Assembly (NCBI RefSeq): GCF_000716335.1
Contig: NZ_KL591005.1
Span: forward strand, 30,717 to 94,716
DNA from: Streptomyces sp. NRRL S-118
GTDB lineage: Bacteria > Actinomycetota > Actinomycetes > Streptomycetales > Streptomycetaceae
DNA: 64,000 nucleotides
Direction: 5' to 3'
Position 1 is the first letter of the stretch; each line of letters begins with the position of its first letter. Positions 34,251 through 42,791 of this stretch are shown here, piece after piece. The notes under the pieces are model-generated. The model did not search any database and was not told where the DNA came from. It saw nothing but the letters and a program-made list of their open reading frames with translations. Both the position numbers and the translations under genes were made by a program.

Positions 34251-34293
34251 CGGCCGGGCCGGCCGCACCTCCACGGTGCGGCCGGCCCGGCCG
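34251..34293 (+). terminator. Very strong 19-bp hairpin terminator after the pit operon
   Basis: CGGCCGGGCCGGCCGCACC (34251-34269) pairs perfectly with GGTGCGGCCGGCCCGGCCG (34275-34293) around a five-base loop. It is the longest uninterrupted stem seen in the window. It isolates the pit operon from the riboswitch-controlled cobalamin genes that follow. Confidence 0.88.
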
Positions 34294-34369
34294 CGTCCTG
34301 TGGGCCTCGGCACACTGTCCCGCCGCAGGTCAAGGGTGAGTTGACGGGCCTTCGCGGGCCGTGGTGGAC

Positions 34370-34482
34370 TGCCCGGGCCATCTACGGCGGCAGGAGAGGA
34401 AGCCGGTGCGAATCCGGCGCGGTCCCGCCACTGTGAGTCCGGCCCTGGGGGCCCGGACGAGTCAGGAACTCTCGCCGCCGGT
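34370..34482 (+). ncRNA. Cobalamin (B12) riboswitch
   Basis: The B12-box-type core is plain: GGAAGCCGGTGCGAATCCGG (34398-34417), then GCGGTCCCGCCACTGTGA (34418-34435), followed by GGCCCGGACGAGTCAGGAAC (34450-34469). It lies 125 bases upstream of cobD. Binding of adenosylcobalamin would reduce expression, and because every following gene overlaps or lies close to the next, the whole block to about 42.8 kb is plausibly controlled. End points are approximate. Confidence 0.93.
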
Positions 34483-34605
34483 CACGTCGAGCCAGGGCGC
34501 GGACCCTGAGTGAGGACATCGCCATGCCCGGCTGCGTATCAGCTGCGTACAGACCCATGACTCCGCACATCCGAGGCCGGCGAGACGTATCGGCCTGCTG
34601 ACCCG

Positions 34606-35637
34606 ATGCGCGGCAATCACACTGACATCGCGCGCGGCCGTGTCCTCACGGGCCGCGTCACCAGCGCCGGCACCGGGAAGCACCGTGCCTCCGGCCACCG
34701 TGTCTTCGCGTACGGCGCCGCCGCCGGCCTCGCCGTCGATCTGCTCCTCGCCGACCCCCGCCGCGGCCATCCCGTCGCCGCCTTCGGGCGCGCGGCAGCG
34801 CGCGTGGAGAGCGCCTTGTGGCGCGACCACCGCGGGTGGGGTGTGCTGCACGCCGCCGTGTGCGCCGGGGGCGCGGCCGGTGCGGCGGCGCTCGCGGAAC
34901 GGGCGGTACGCGGGCGGCGCACCGCCGCCGTCGCCCTGACCGCGGCCTCCGTGTGGGCGGTCGTCGGCGGGACGACGCTGGGCCGTGAGGCCCGCGCCAT
35001 CGGCGGCGCCCTGGCCGTCGGGGACCTGGAGGTGGCCCGGGAACGGCTGCCGCACCTGTGCGGCCGCGATCCACAGGCCCTGGACGGCCCGGGCATGGCC
35101 CGCGCGGTCGTGGAGTCGGTCGCCGAGAACACCTCCGACGCCGTGGTCGGCGCCCTCGTGTGGGGCGCGTTCGGCGGCGTGCCGGGCCTCGTCGCCTTCC
35201 GGGCCGTGAACACCCTGGACGCGATGGTCGGCCACAAGTCGCCCCGCTACCGCCGCTTCGGCTGGGCCTCGGCCCGCCTGGACGACGTGGCCGGCTGGCC
35301 CGGCGCCCGGCTGACCGCCGCACTCGCGGCGGTCGCGGGCGGCGACCCGCGGGGCGCGGTACGGGCCTGGCGCGCCGACGCGGCGAAGCACCCGAGCCCC
35401 AACGCGGGCCCGGTGGAGGCGTCCTTCGCGGGCGCGCTGGGGATACGGCTCGGCGGGACGCTCTCGTACGGCGGACGGGTCGAGCACCGGCCCGTCCTCA
35501 ACGCGGGCGGCCGGGAGGTCGACGTGGCGGACATCGAACGGGCGGTGCGGCTGTCGCGCCGGGTGAGTGTCCTCACGCTCGCGGTCTGCGCGGGCGGACG
35601 ACTGGCGTACGGGGCGATCAAGCGGAGGCGTACATGA
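34606..35637 (+). CDS. cobD: Adenosylcobinamide-phosphate synthase CobD/CbiB
   Basis: 343 residues. This membrane enzyme attaches the aminopropanol arm to adenosylcobyric acid. The family pattern [25 protein letters not shown] and [45 protein letters not shown] is present. The first ~35 residues are not typical, so the real start may lie downstream of ATG 34606. The stop overlaps the cobQ start by ATGA (35634-35637). Confidence 0.9.
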   Translation: MRGNHTDIARGRVLTGRVTSAGTGKHRASGHRVFAYGAAAGLAVDLLLADPRRGHPVAAFGRAAARVESALWRDHRGWGVLHAAVCAGGAAGAAALAERAVRGRRTAAVALTAASVWAVVGGTTLGREARAIGGALAVGDLEVARERLPHLCGRDPQALDGPGMARAVVESVAENTSDAVVGALVWGAFGGVPGLVAFRAVNTLDAMVGHKSPRYRRFGWASARLDDVAGWPGARLTAALAAVAGGDPRGAVRAWRADAAKHPSPNAGPVEASFAGALGIRLGGTLSYGGRVEHRPVLNAGGREVDVADIERAVRLSRRVSVLTLAVCAGGRLAYGAIKRRRT

Positions 35638-37142
35638 GGGGTGGGGGGCTGCTCGTCGCGGGCACCACGTCCGACGCGGGCAAGAGCGTCGTCACGGCCG
35701 GCATCTGCCGCTGGCTGGTCCGGCAGGGCGTGCGGGTCGCGCCGTTCAAGGGCCAGAACATGTCGCTCAACTCGTTCGTGACGCGTGAGGGAGCGGAGAT
35801 CGGGCGGGCGCAGGCCATGCAGGCGCAGGCCGCGCGGGTCGAGCCGACCGCGCTGATGAACCCGGTACTGCTCAAGCCGGGCAGCGACCGCTCCAGCCAG
35901 GTCGTGCTCATGGGCAGGCCGGTCGGCGAGCTGAGCGCCCGGGGCTACCACGGCGGCAAGCAGCGCGAGCTGCTGGAGCCGGTGCTGGACTGCCTGCAGC
36001 GGCTGAGGGACTCGTACGACGCCGTGATCTGCGAGGGCGCGGGCAGCCCTGCCGAGATCAACCTGCGCCGTACCGACATCGTCAACATGGGCATCGCGCG
36101 CGCCGCGCGGTTCCCCGTCCTCGTGGTCGGCGACATCGACCGGGGCGGGGTCTTCGCGCAGTTCTTCGGGACGACGGCGCTGCTGGCGCCCGAGGACCAG
36201 GAGTTGGTCGCGGGGTACCTGGTGAACAAGTTCCGGGGCGACGTCACGCTCCTGGAGCCGGGGCTCGACATGCTGCTGGGCCTGACCGGCCGGCGCACCT
36301 TCGGTGTCCTGCCGTACGCGCACGGGCTCGGCATCGACGAGGAGGACGGGCTGCGGGTGTCCCTGCGGGGCACCGTCCGCGAGTCGGTCGTCGCGCCGCC
36401 GGTGGGCGAGGACGTGCTGCGGGTCGCCGTCTGCGCCGTGCCGCTCATGTCGAACTTCACCGACGTCGACGCGCTGGCGGCCGAACCGGGCGTCGTGGTG
36501 CGGTTCGTGGACCGCCCGGAGGAGCTCGTCGACGCGGACCTGGTCGTCGTGCCGGGCACACGCGGCACGGTCAGGGCGCTGGCGTGGCTGCGGGAGCGCG
36601 GCCTCGCGGACGCGATCGCGCGGCGGGCTGCCGAGGGCCGCCCGGTCCTCGGCATCTGCGGCGGCTTCCAGGCGCTCGGCGAGCGCATCGAGGACGACGT
36701 CGAGTCCCGGGCCGGTGAGGTCGCGGGCCTGGGGCTGCTGCCGGTACGGGTGCGGTTCGCGCCGGAGAAGACCCTGGCGCGGCCGGCCGGCGAAGCCCTC
36801 GGCGAGCGCGTCGAGGGGTACGAGATCCACCACGGCGTCGCCGACGTGCGCGGTGGCGAGCCGTTCCTGGACGGCTGCCGGGTGGGGGCCGTCTGGGGCA
36901 CGCACTGGCACGGCTCCCTGGAGAGCGACGGCTTCCGCCGGGCGTTCCTGCGGGACGTCGCGGCCGCGGCCGGGCGGCGCTTCGTGCCCGCGCCCGACAC
37001 GTCGTTCGGCGCGCTGCGCGAGGAGCAGCTCGACCGGCTCGGCGACCTGATCGAGGAACACGCGGACACGGACGCGCTCTGGAAGCTGATAGAGGCGGGG
37101 CCCCCGGCGGGGCTGCCGTTCCTGCCCCCGGGGGCGCCGTGA
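35634..37142 (+). CDS. cobQ: Adenosylcobyric acid synthase CobQ/CbiP
   Basis: 502 residues. Amidates cobyrinic acid a,c-diamide four times using glutamine. The N-terminal dethiobiotin-synthetase-like domain has [11 protein letters not shown] (P-loop) and [11 protein letters not shown]; the C-terminal glutamine-amidotransferase domain has [22 protein letters not shown] (nucleophile Cys) and a terminal WGTHWHG histidine. Start ATG 35634 overlaps the cobD stop. Confidence 0.96.
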   Translation: MRGGGLLVAGTTSDAGKSVVTAGICRWLVRQGVRVAPFKGQNMSLNSFVTREGAEIGRAQAMQAQAARVEPTALMNPVLLKPGSDRSSQVVLMGRPVGELSARGYHGGKQRELLEPVLDCLQRLRDSYDAVICEGAGSPAEINLRRTDIVNMGIARAARFPVLVVGDIDRGGVFAQFFGTTALLAPEDQELVAGYLVNKFRGDVTLLEPGLDMLLGLTGRRTFGVLPYAHGLGIDEEDGLRVSLRGTVRESVVAPPVGEDVLRVAVCAVPLMSNFTDVDALAAEPGVVVRFVDRPEELVDADLVVVPGTRGTVRALAWLRERGLADAIARRAAEGRPVLGICGGFQALGERIEDDVESRAGEVAGLGLLPVRVRFAPEKTLARPAGEALGERVEGYEIHHGVADVRGGEPFLDGCRVGAVWGTHWHGSLESDGFRRAFLRDVAAAAGRRFVPAPDTSFGALREEQLDRLGDLIEEHADTDALWKLIEAGPPAGLPFLPPGAP

Positions 37143-37215
37143 GCACCGGCGGCCCCCGCACACGCGACACCTCCTCCGAAGCCGGATGGAAGCCACTCGA
37201 AGGAGTGATCACAGC

Positions 37216-39234
37216 ATGAGCACCCGGTATCCGTTCACCGCCGTCGTCGGCATGGACGACCTGCGGCTGGCGTTGCTGCTCAACGCCGTCAGCCCGGCGG
37301 TGGGCGGCGTCCTCGTCCGGGGCGAGAAGGGCACGGCCAAGAGCACCGCGGTCCGCGCCCTGGCCGACCTGCTGCCCGAGGTGACGGTCGTGCCGGGCTG
37401 CCGGTTCAGCTGTGATCCGGCCGCGCCGGATCCCGCGTGCCCGGACGGCCCGCACGGCACCGGCACCGCCTCGTCGCGCCCCGCGCGCATGGTCGAGCTC
37501 CCGGTGGGGGCGTCCGAGGACCGGCTCGTGGGCGCGCTGGACATCGAGCGGGCCCTGGCGGAGGGCGTGAAGGCGTTCGAGCCGGGACTCCTGGCGCAGG
37601 CGCACCGCGGGATCCTGTACGTGGACGAGGTCAACCTGCTGAGCGACCATCTGATCGACCACCTCCTCGACGCCGCCGCCATGGGCGCCTCGTACGTCGA
37701 GCGCGAAGGCGTCTCGGTGCGGCACGCCGCCCGCTTCCTGCTGGTGGGGACGATGAACCCGGAGGAGGGCGAGCTGCGGCCGCAGCTCCTCGACCGGTTC
37801 GGCCTCACGGTGGAGGTGGCCGCCTCCCGCGACCCGGACCAGCGGGTGGAGGTCGTCCGGCGGCGGCTGGCGTTCGACGACGACCCGGCCGGCTTCGCGG
37901 CGCGGTGGGCCGGCGAGGAGAGCGCGCTGCGGGAGCGCATCGCGGCCGCGCGGGCGCTGCTGCCGGAGGTGCGGCTGGGTGACGACGCGCTGCGCCGGAT
38001 CGCGGCGACGTGCGCCGCCTTCGAGGTGGACGGCATGCGCGCGGACATCGTGATGGCCCGTACGGCGACGGCGCTGGCCGCGTGGGCGGGCCGTACCGAC
38101 GTCACCGCGGAGGACGTGCGGCAGGCGGCCCTGCTGGCCCTGCCGCACCGGCGTCGGCGCAATCCCTTCGACGCGCCGGGGCTCGACGAGTCCAAGCTGG
38201 ACGAGACGCTGGAGGAGTCCGGGGGTGGCGACGACCCCGACCCCGACCCGGATCCCGACGGCGGTCCCGGCGGTGGCCCCGGCGGTGGCGGCGGTCCGGA
38301 GGACGGTGTGCCTCCGCAGGCCGGGCCGCCTTCCGGCGAGCGCCCGCAGGCGGAGGAGCCGGCCGGGCCCGGCGCCCAGGGCGGTCCCGGGGGCCGTGAA
38401 CAGGCCCCGGCCAAGGCTGCCGAGCCGTTCCGCACGAAGGTGCTGAGCGTGCCGGGCCTCGGTGAGGGCGCGGCGGGGCGTCGCTCCCGCGCGCGTACCG
38501 AGCACGGCAGGACCACGGGGGCGACGCGGCCGCGCGGCGCGCTGACCAAGCTGCACCTGGCGGCGACCGTCCGGGCGGCGGCGCCGCACCAGCGGGCGCG
38601 CGGCCGGTCGGGGCCGGGTCTCGTCGTACGGCGCGACGACTTGCGTCAGGCGACGCGGGAGGGGCGCGAGGGGAACCTGGTGCTGTTCGCGGTGGACGCC
38701 TCCGGTTCGATGGCGGCCCGGCAGCGGATGGGCGCGGTCAAGGGCGCGGTGCTGTCGCTGCTGCTGGACGCGTACCAGCGGCGCGACAAGGTCGGCCTGG
38801 TCACCTTCCGCGGCGCGGCCGCCGATGTCGCCCTGCCGCCGACATCGTCGGTGGACGCGGCGGCGGCGCGCCTGGAGCAACTGCCGACCGGCGGGCGCAC
38901 CCCGCTCGCGGCCGGGCTGCTCAAGGCCCATGACGTGCTGCGGGTGGAGCGGCTGCGCGATCCGTCGCGCCGCCCGCTGCTTGTCGTCGTGACGGACGGC
39001 CGGGCGACGGGGGGTCCGGAGCCGCTGGCGCTGGCCGCGCGGGCCGCCGGGCTGCACGCCGCCGAGGGGACCGCGTCCGTGGTCGTGGACTGCGAGTCCG
39101 GTCACGTACGGCTGGGGCTGGCCGCCGAGCTGGCCCGTCACCTCGGGGGCACCGCCGTCACGCTCGACGAACTGCGCGCGGACTCGATCGCGGGTCTGGT
39201 CAGGGACGTAACTGCAACGAGAAGGGCCGCTTGA
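37216..39234 (+). CDS. Cobalt/magnesium chelatase-type AAA-ATPase with fused VWA domain
   Basis: 672 residues. The AAA+ half (ChlI/CobS-like) has Walker A GEKGTAKS at residues 36-43 and Walker B ILYVDEVNLL. A Pro/Gly/Asp-rich linker (~335-410) joins it to a VWA domain with the MIDAS motif DASGSM at about 494-499 (ChlD/CobT-like). In actinobacteria this fusion partners with CobN to insert cobalt; cobN is not in the window. A start at ATG 37216 follows AAGGAG. The TGA at 39232-39234 overlaps cobO. Confidence 0.88.
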   Translation: MSTRYPFTAVVGMDDLRLALLLNAVSPAVGGVLVRGEKGTAKSTAVRALADLLPEVTVVPGCRFSCDPAAPDPACPDGPHGTGTASSRPARMVELPVGASEDRLVGALDIERALAEGVKAFEPGLLAQAHRGILYVDEVNLLSDHLIDHLLDAAAMGASYVEREGVSVRHAARFLLVGTMNPEEGELRPQLLDRFGLTVEVAASRDPDQRVEVVRRRLAFDDDPAGFAARWAGEESALRERIAAARALLPEVRLGDDALRRIAATCAAFEVDGMRADIVMARTATALAAWAGRTDVTAEDVRQAALLALPHRRRRNPFDAPGLDESKLDETLEESGGGDDPDPDPDPDGGPGGGPGGGGGPEDGVPPQAGPPSGERPQAEEPAGPGAQGGPGGREQAPAKAAEPFRTKVLSVPGLGEGAAGRRSRARTEHGRTTGATRPRGALTKLHLAATVRAAAPHQRARGRSGPGLVVRRDDLRQATREGREGNLVLFAVDASGSMAARQRMGAVKGAVLSLLLDAYQRRDKVGLVTFRGAAADVALPPTSSVDAAAARLEQLPTGGRTPLAAGLLKAHDVLRVERLRDPSRRPLLVVVTDGRATGGPEPLALAARAAGLHAAEGTASVVVDCESGHVRLGLAAELARHLGGTAVTLDELRADSIAGLVRDVTATRRAA

Positions 39235-39842
39235 TGCCGCAGGGACAGCCGACCGTCGTACCGGACGACGGACTCACCACCCGCCAGCGCCGCAACCGCG
39301 CGCTGGTGATGGTGCACACGGGAATCGGCAAGGGGAAGTCGACCGCAGCCTTCGGCATGGCGCTGCGCGCCTGGAACCAGGGCTGGCCGATCGGGGTCTT
39401 CCAGTTCGTCAAGTCCGCCAAGTGGAAGGTCGGCGAGGAGAACGCCCTCAAGGCGCTCGGCGAGACCGGCAAGGGCGGGACCGTCACCTGGAACAAGATG
39501 GGCGAGGGCTGGTCCTGGATCCAGCGCGAGGTCGCCGAGGGCGAGCAGTCGCACGAGGACAAGGCGCGCGAGGGCTGGGAGCAGGTCAAGCGCGACCTCG
39601 CCGAGGAGAGGTACAAGTTCTACGTCCTCGACGAGTTCGCCTACCTGCTGCACTGGGGCTGGATCGACACGGCCGAGGTCGTCGAGGTGCTGCGGAACCG
39701 GCCAGGTCAGCAGCACGTGGTGATCACCGGCCGCAACGCGCCGCAGGAGCTGCTGGACTTCGCCGATCTGGTCACCGACATGTCGAAGGTCAAGCACCCG
39801 ATGGACGCGGGTCAGAAGGGCCAGCGGGGCATCGAGTGGTGA
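39234..39842 (+). CDS. cobO: Corrinoid adenosyltransferase CobO
   Basis: 202 residues. Transfers the adenosyl group from ATP to cob(I)yrinic acid a,c-diamide. Its P-loop is GIGKGKST at residues 30-37, and the family pattern RALVMVHTG, GVFQFVKSAKWKVGE and LDEFAYLLHWGW is present. Its ATG overlaps the stop of the chelatase gene (TGATG), with AGAAGGG upstream. Its stop overlaps the cobB start by GTGA. Confidence 0.96.
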   Translation: MPQGQPTVVPDDGLTTRQRRNRALVMVHTGIGKGKSTAAFGMALRAWNQGWPIGVFQFVKSAKWKVGEENALKALGETGKGGTVTWNKMGEGWSWIQREVAEGEQSHEDKAREGWEQVKRDLAEERYKFYVLDEFAYLLHWGWIDTAEVVEVLRNRPGQQHVVITGRNAPQELLDFADLVTDMSKVKHPMDAGQKGQRGIEW

Positions 39843-41182
39843 CGTCTCCCCCGCGCCTCGTCATCGCCGCGCCCTCGTCGGGCGCCGGCAAGACCACGGT
39901 GGCGACCGGCCTGATGGCCGCGTTCGCGGGCCGTGGCCTGGCGGTGTCGCCGCACAAGGTCGGCCCCGACTACATCGACCCCGGGTACCACGCGCTCGCG
40001 ACCGGCCGCCCGGGCCGCAACCTCGATGCGTACATGTGCGGTACGGAACTGATCGCGCCGCTCTTCGCGCACGGCGCGCGCGGCTGCGACCTGGCCGTCG
40101 TCGAGGGAGTGATGGGCCTGTACGACGGCGCCGCCGACCAGGGCGAGCTGGCGTCCACGGCGCAGGTGGCGAAGCTGCTGAAGGCGCCGGTGGTGCTGGT
40201 GGTGGACGCGTCGTCCCAGTCGCGGTCGGTGGCGGCGCTGGTGCACGGCTTCGCGTCGTGGGACCCCGGGGTGCGGATCGGCGGGGTGATCCTCAACAAG
40301 GTGGCGACCGACCGGCACGAGCACCTGCTGCGCGAGGCGCTCGGGGAGTCGGGCGTGCCCGTGCTGGGCGTGCTGCGGCGCGCCCCGGCGGTGGCGACGC
40401 CGTCGCGGCACCTGGGGCTGGTGCCGGTGGCCGAGCGGCAGGCGCAGGCGGTCGAGGCGGTGGCCGCCCAGGCGGAGCAGGTGCGGGCGGGCTGCGACCT
40501 GGACGCGCTGCTGGCGCTGGCGCGGTCGGCGCCGCCGCTCGCGGCGCAGGCGTGGGCACCGGAGCTCGAACCGGTGGCGGGGCGCCCGGTGGTGGCCGTC
40601 GCGGGCGGCGCGGCCTTCACGTTCTCGTACGCCGAGCACGCCGAGCTGCTGACGGCCGCGGGGGCGCGCGTCGTGTCGTTCGACCCGCTGCGCGACGAGG
40701 AACTGCCCGAGGGGACGCGCGGTTTGGTCATCGGCGGCGGGTTCCCCGAGATGTACGGCTCCGAGCTGTCGGCCAACGCGCGGCTGCGCAAGGCGGTCGC
40801 GGAACTGGCCGCGTCGGGGGCCCCGGTGGCGGCGGAGTGCGCCGGGCTGCTGTACCTGGCGCGCTCGCTGGACGGGCAGCCGATGTGCGGGGTGCTGGAC
40901 GCCGACGCGCGCATGTCGCAGCGGCTCACCCTGGGCTACCGGGACGCGGTCGCGGTGAGCGACAGCCCGCTGGCCGCGGCGGGGACGCGGATGCGGGGGC
41001 ACGAGTTCCACCGCACGGTCCTGGAGCCGGGTGCCGGACCGTCCCCCGCGTGGGGGCTGCGGCAGCCGGAGACGCGGGTGGAGGGCTTCGTCCAGGGAGG
41101 TGTGCACGCGAGTTACGTGCACACGCACTGGGCGGCGGTGCCCGGGGCGGCGCGGCGGTTCGTGGAGTTCTGCGCGCGGTGA
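39839..41182 (+). CDS. cobB: Cobyrinic acid a,c-diamide synthase CobB/CbiA
   Basis: 447 residues from GTG 39839 (GTG 39836 possible). The N-terminal ATPase has APSSGAGKTTV and HKVGPDYIDPGYHALATGR. The C-terminal glutamine amidotransferase has GGGFPEMYGSELSANARLR, ECAGLLYLARSLDG (nucleophile Cys) and HASYVHTHW. It amidates the a and c side chains. Overlap by GTGA on both sides (cobO and the next gene). Confidence 0.95.
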   Translation: MTSPPRLVIAAPSSGAGKTTVATGLMAAFAGRGLAVSPHKVGPDYIDPGYHALATGRPGRNLDAYMCGTELIAPLFAHGARGCDLAVVEGVMGLYDGAADQGELASTAQVAKLLKAPVVLVVDASSQSRSVAALVHGFASWDPGVRIGGVILNKVATDRHEHLLREALGESGVPVLGVLRRAPAVATPSRHLGLVPVAERQAQAVEAVAAQAEQVRAGCDLDALLALARSAPPLAAQAWAPELEPVAGRPVVAVAGGAAFTFSYAEHAELLTAAGARVVSFDPLRDEELPEGTRGLVIGGGFPEMYGSELSANARLRKAVAELAASGAPVAAECAGLLYLARSLDGQPMCGVLDADARMSQRLTLGYRDAVAVSDSPLAAAGTRMRGHEFHRTVLEPGAGPSPAWGLRQPETRVEGFVQGGVHASYVHTHWAAVPGAARRFVEFCAR

Positions 41183-41646
41183 GGTCGCTGGTGGTCGGGG
41201 TGGGCGCCGGGCGCGGGGTGTCCGCCGACACGGTGCTCGGCCTGATCGAGGAGACGCTGCGGGACGCCGGGTTGCCGGCGGACGACGTGGTGGAGCTGGC
41301 GACCGTCGCCGCGAAGGCGGAGGAACCGGGCATCGTGCTGGCCGCGGCACGGCTCGGTGTGCCGCTGCGGTCCTACGCCGCAACGGAGTTGGCGCGGGTC
41401 GCGGTGCCGAACCCCTCGGCGGCCGTGGCCGCCCGCGCCGGGACGCCGTCCGTGGCGGAGGCGGCGGCGCTGGCGGGCGGCGGCGAACTCCTCGTACCGA
41501 AGCGGAAGGCGGCGGAGCCGGACGCACGGGCGACGTGTGCGGTGGCGCGCAGGCGATTGTTGAATGTGGGCCCCGGGTACACCGGTGGGGAAACGGCGTT
41601 GACAGCACGGCCGGCGCCGGAGTCTTTAGACAGGGAACGCCCGTAG
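41179..41646 (+). CDS. CbiG C-terminal/CobE-like cobalamin biosynthesis protein
   Basis: 155 residues. The core VVGVGAGRGVSADTVLGLIEETLRDAGL, then TVAAKAEEPGIVLAAARLGVPLRSY and ARVAVPNPSAAVA, matches the CobE/CbiG_C fold. The exact step is unclear; the family acts in or near precorrin ring opening. GTG 41179 overlaps the cobB stop. The last ~20 residues (after RRLLNVGPG) are atypical and Pro-rich. Confidence 0.8.
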   Translation: MRSLVVGVGAGRGVSADTVLGLIEETLRDAGLPADDVVELATVAAKAEEPGIVLAAARLGVPLRSYAATELARVAVPNPSAAVAARAGTPSVAEAAALAGGGELLVPKRKAAEPDARATCAVARRRLLNVGPGYTGGETALTARPAPESLDRERP

Positions 41647-41708
41647 GGCGTCCGTCCACCGTCGGTTCACCCCTGCCCCTTCACCCCCCACCACCCCCCA
41701 CCACCCCC

Positions 41709-42785
41709 ATGGCGGCCATGCATACCCACACTGATACCCACGATCTGCGTCACCACGGCGACGCGGAGGTCCGGGACGAGAAGCTGACCGATCTCGCGGT
41801 CAACGTCCGCGCGCACACTCCTCCCGACTGGCTGCGCGAGCGCATCGCCCGGTCGCTGACCGGTCTCGCCGCCTATCCGGACGGGCGGGCGGCGCGGGCC
41901 GCGGTCGCCGCCCGGCACGATCTGCCCGGTGAGCGGGTGCTGCTGACGGCCGGGGCCGCGGAGGCGTTCGTGCTGCTGGCGCGGGCGCTGCCGGTGCGAA
42001 GACCGGTGGTGGTGCACCCTCAGTTCACCGAGCCCGAGGCGGCGCTGCGGGACGCGGGGCACGAAGTGCGCCGGGTGCTGCTGCGCGCGGAGGACGGCTT
42101 CCGGCTGGACCCGGCGGCGGTCCCGGAGGACGCGGACCTGGTGGTGGTCGGCAACCCGACCAACCCGACGTCCGTGCTGCACCCCGCTTCCGTCCTGGCC
42201 CGGCTGGCACGGCCGGGGCGGACCCTGGTGGTGGACGAGGCGTTCATGGACGCCGTCCCGGGCGAGCGGGAGGCGCTCGCCGGGCGCACCGACGTACCCG
42301 GACTGGTGGTGCTGCGCAGCCTCACCAAGACGTGGGGGCTGGCCGGCCTGCGGATCGGCTACGTGCTGGCCGGTCCGGCGACGATCGCGGCGCTGGAGCG
42401 GGCGCAGCCGCTGTGGCCGGTGTCCACGCCCGCCCTGGCGGCGGCCGAGGCGTGCATGTCGCCGGCGGCGCTGGCGGAGGCGGAGGAGGCGGCCCACCGG
42501 ATAGCGGAGGACCGCGCCCATCTGCTCGCGGGGCTGGCCGAGTTCGAGGAGGTGCGGGCGGTGACGGCGGCGGAGGGCCCGTTCGTCCTGGTCCGCATCG
42601 AGGGCGCGCACGCGGTCCGCGACCGGCTGCGCTCGCTGGGCTTCGCGGCCCGCCGCGGGGACACCTTCCCGGGGCTGGGCGGGGACTGGCTGCGCCTGGC
42701 GGTGCGCGACCGCGTCACGACCAACCGCTTCCTCCAGGCGCTGGACCAGGCACTGGTGATGGCGGGGTGCGCGAAGGGGCGGTGA
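41709..42785 (+). CDS. cobC: PLP-dependent threonine-phosphate decarboxylase-like CobC
   Basis: 358 residues of aminotransferase fold type I, related to histidinol-phosphate aminotransferase and to CobD of enteric bacteria. Key segments are LLTAGAAEAFVLLARAL, VGNPTNPTSVLHP, LVVDEAFMDAVPG and the PLP lysine in SLTKTWGLAGLRIGYV. It makes the aminopropanol phosphate moiety. ATG 41709 lies after a C-rich tract; ATG 41718 is possible. A 62-base gap separates it from the preceding gene. Confidence 0.85.
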   Translation: MAAMHTHTDTHDLRHHGDAEVRDEKLTDLAVNVRAHTPPDWLRERIARSLTGLAAYPDGRAARAAVAARHDLPGERVLLTAGAAEAFVLLARALPVRRPVVVHPQFTEPEAALRDAGHEVRRVLLRAEDGFRLDPAAVPEDADLVVVGNPTNPTSVLHPASVLARLARPGRTLVVDEAFMDAVPGEREALAGRTDVPGLVVLRSLTKTWGLAGLRIGYVLAGPATIAALERAQPLWPVSTPALAAAEACMSPAALAEAEEAAHRIAEDRAHLLAGLAEFEEVRAVTAAEGPFVLVRIEGAHAVRDRLRSLGFAARRGDTFPGLGGDWLRLAVRDRVTTNRFLQALDQALVMAGCAKGR

Positions 42786-42791
42786 CGCCGC

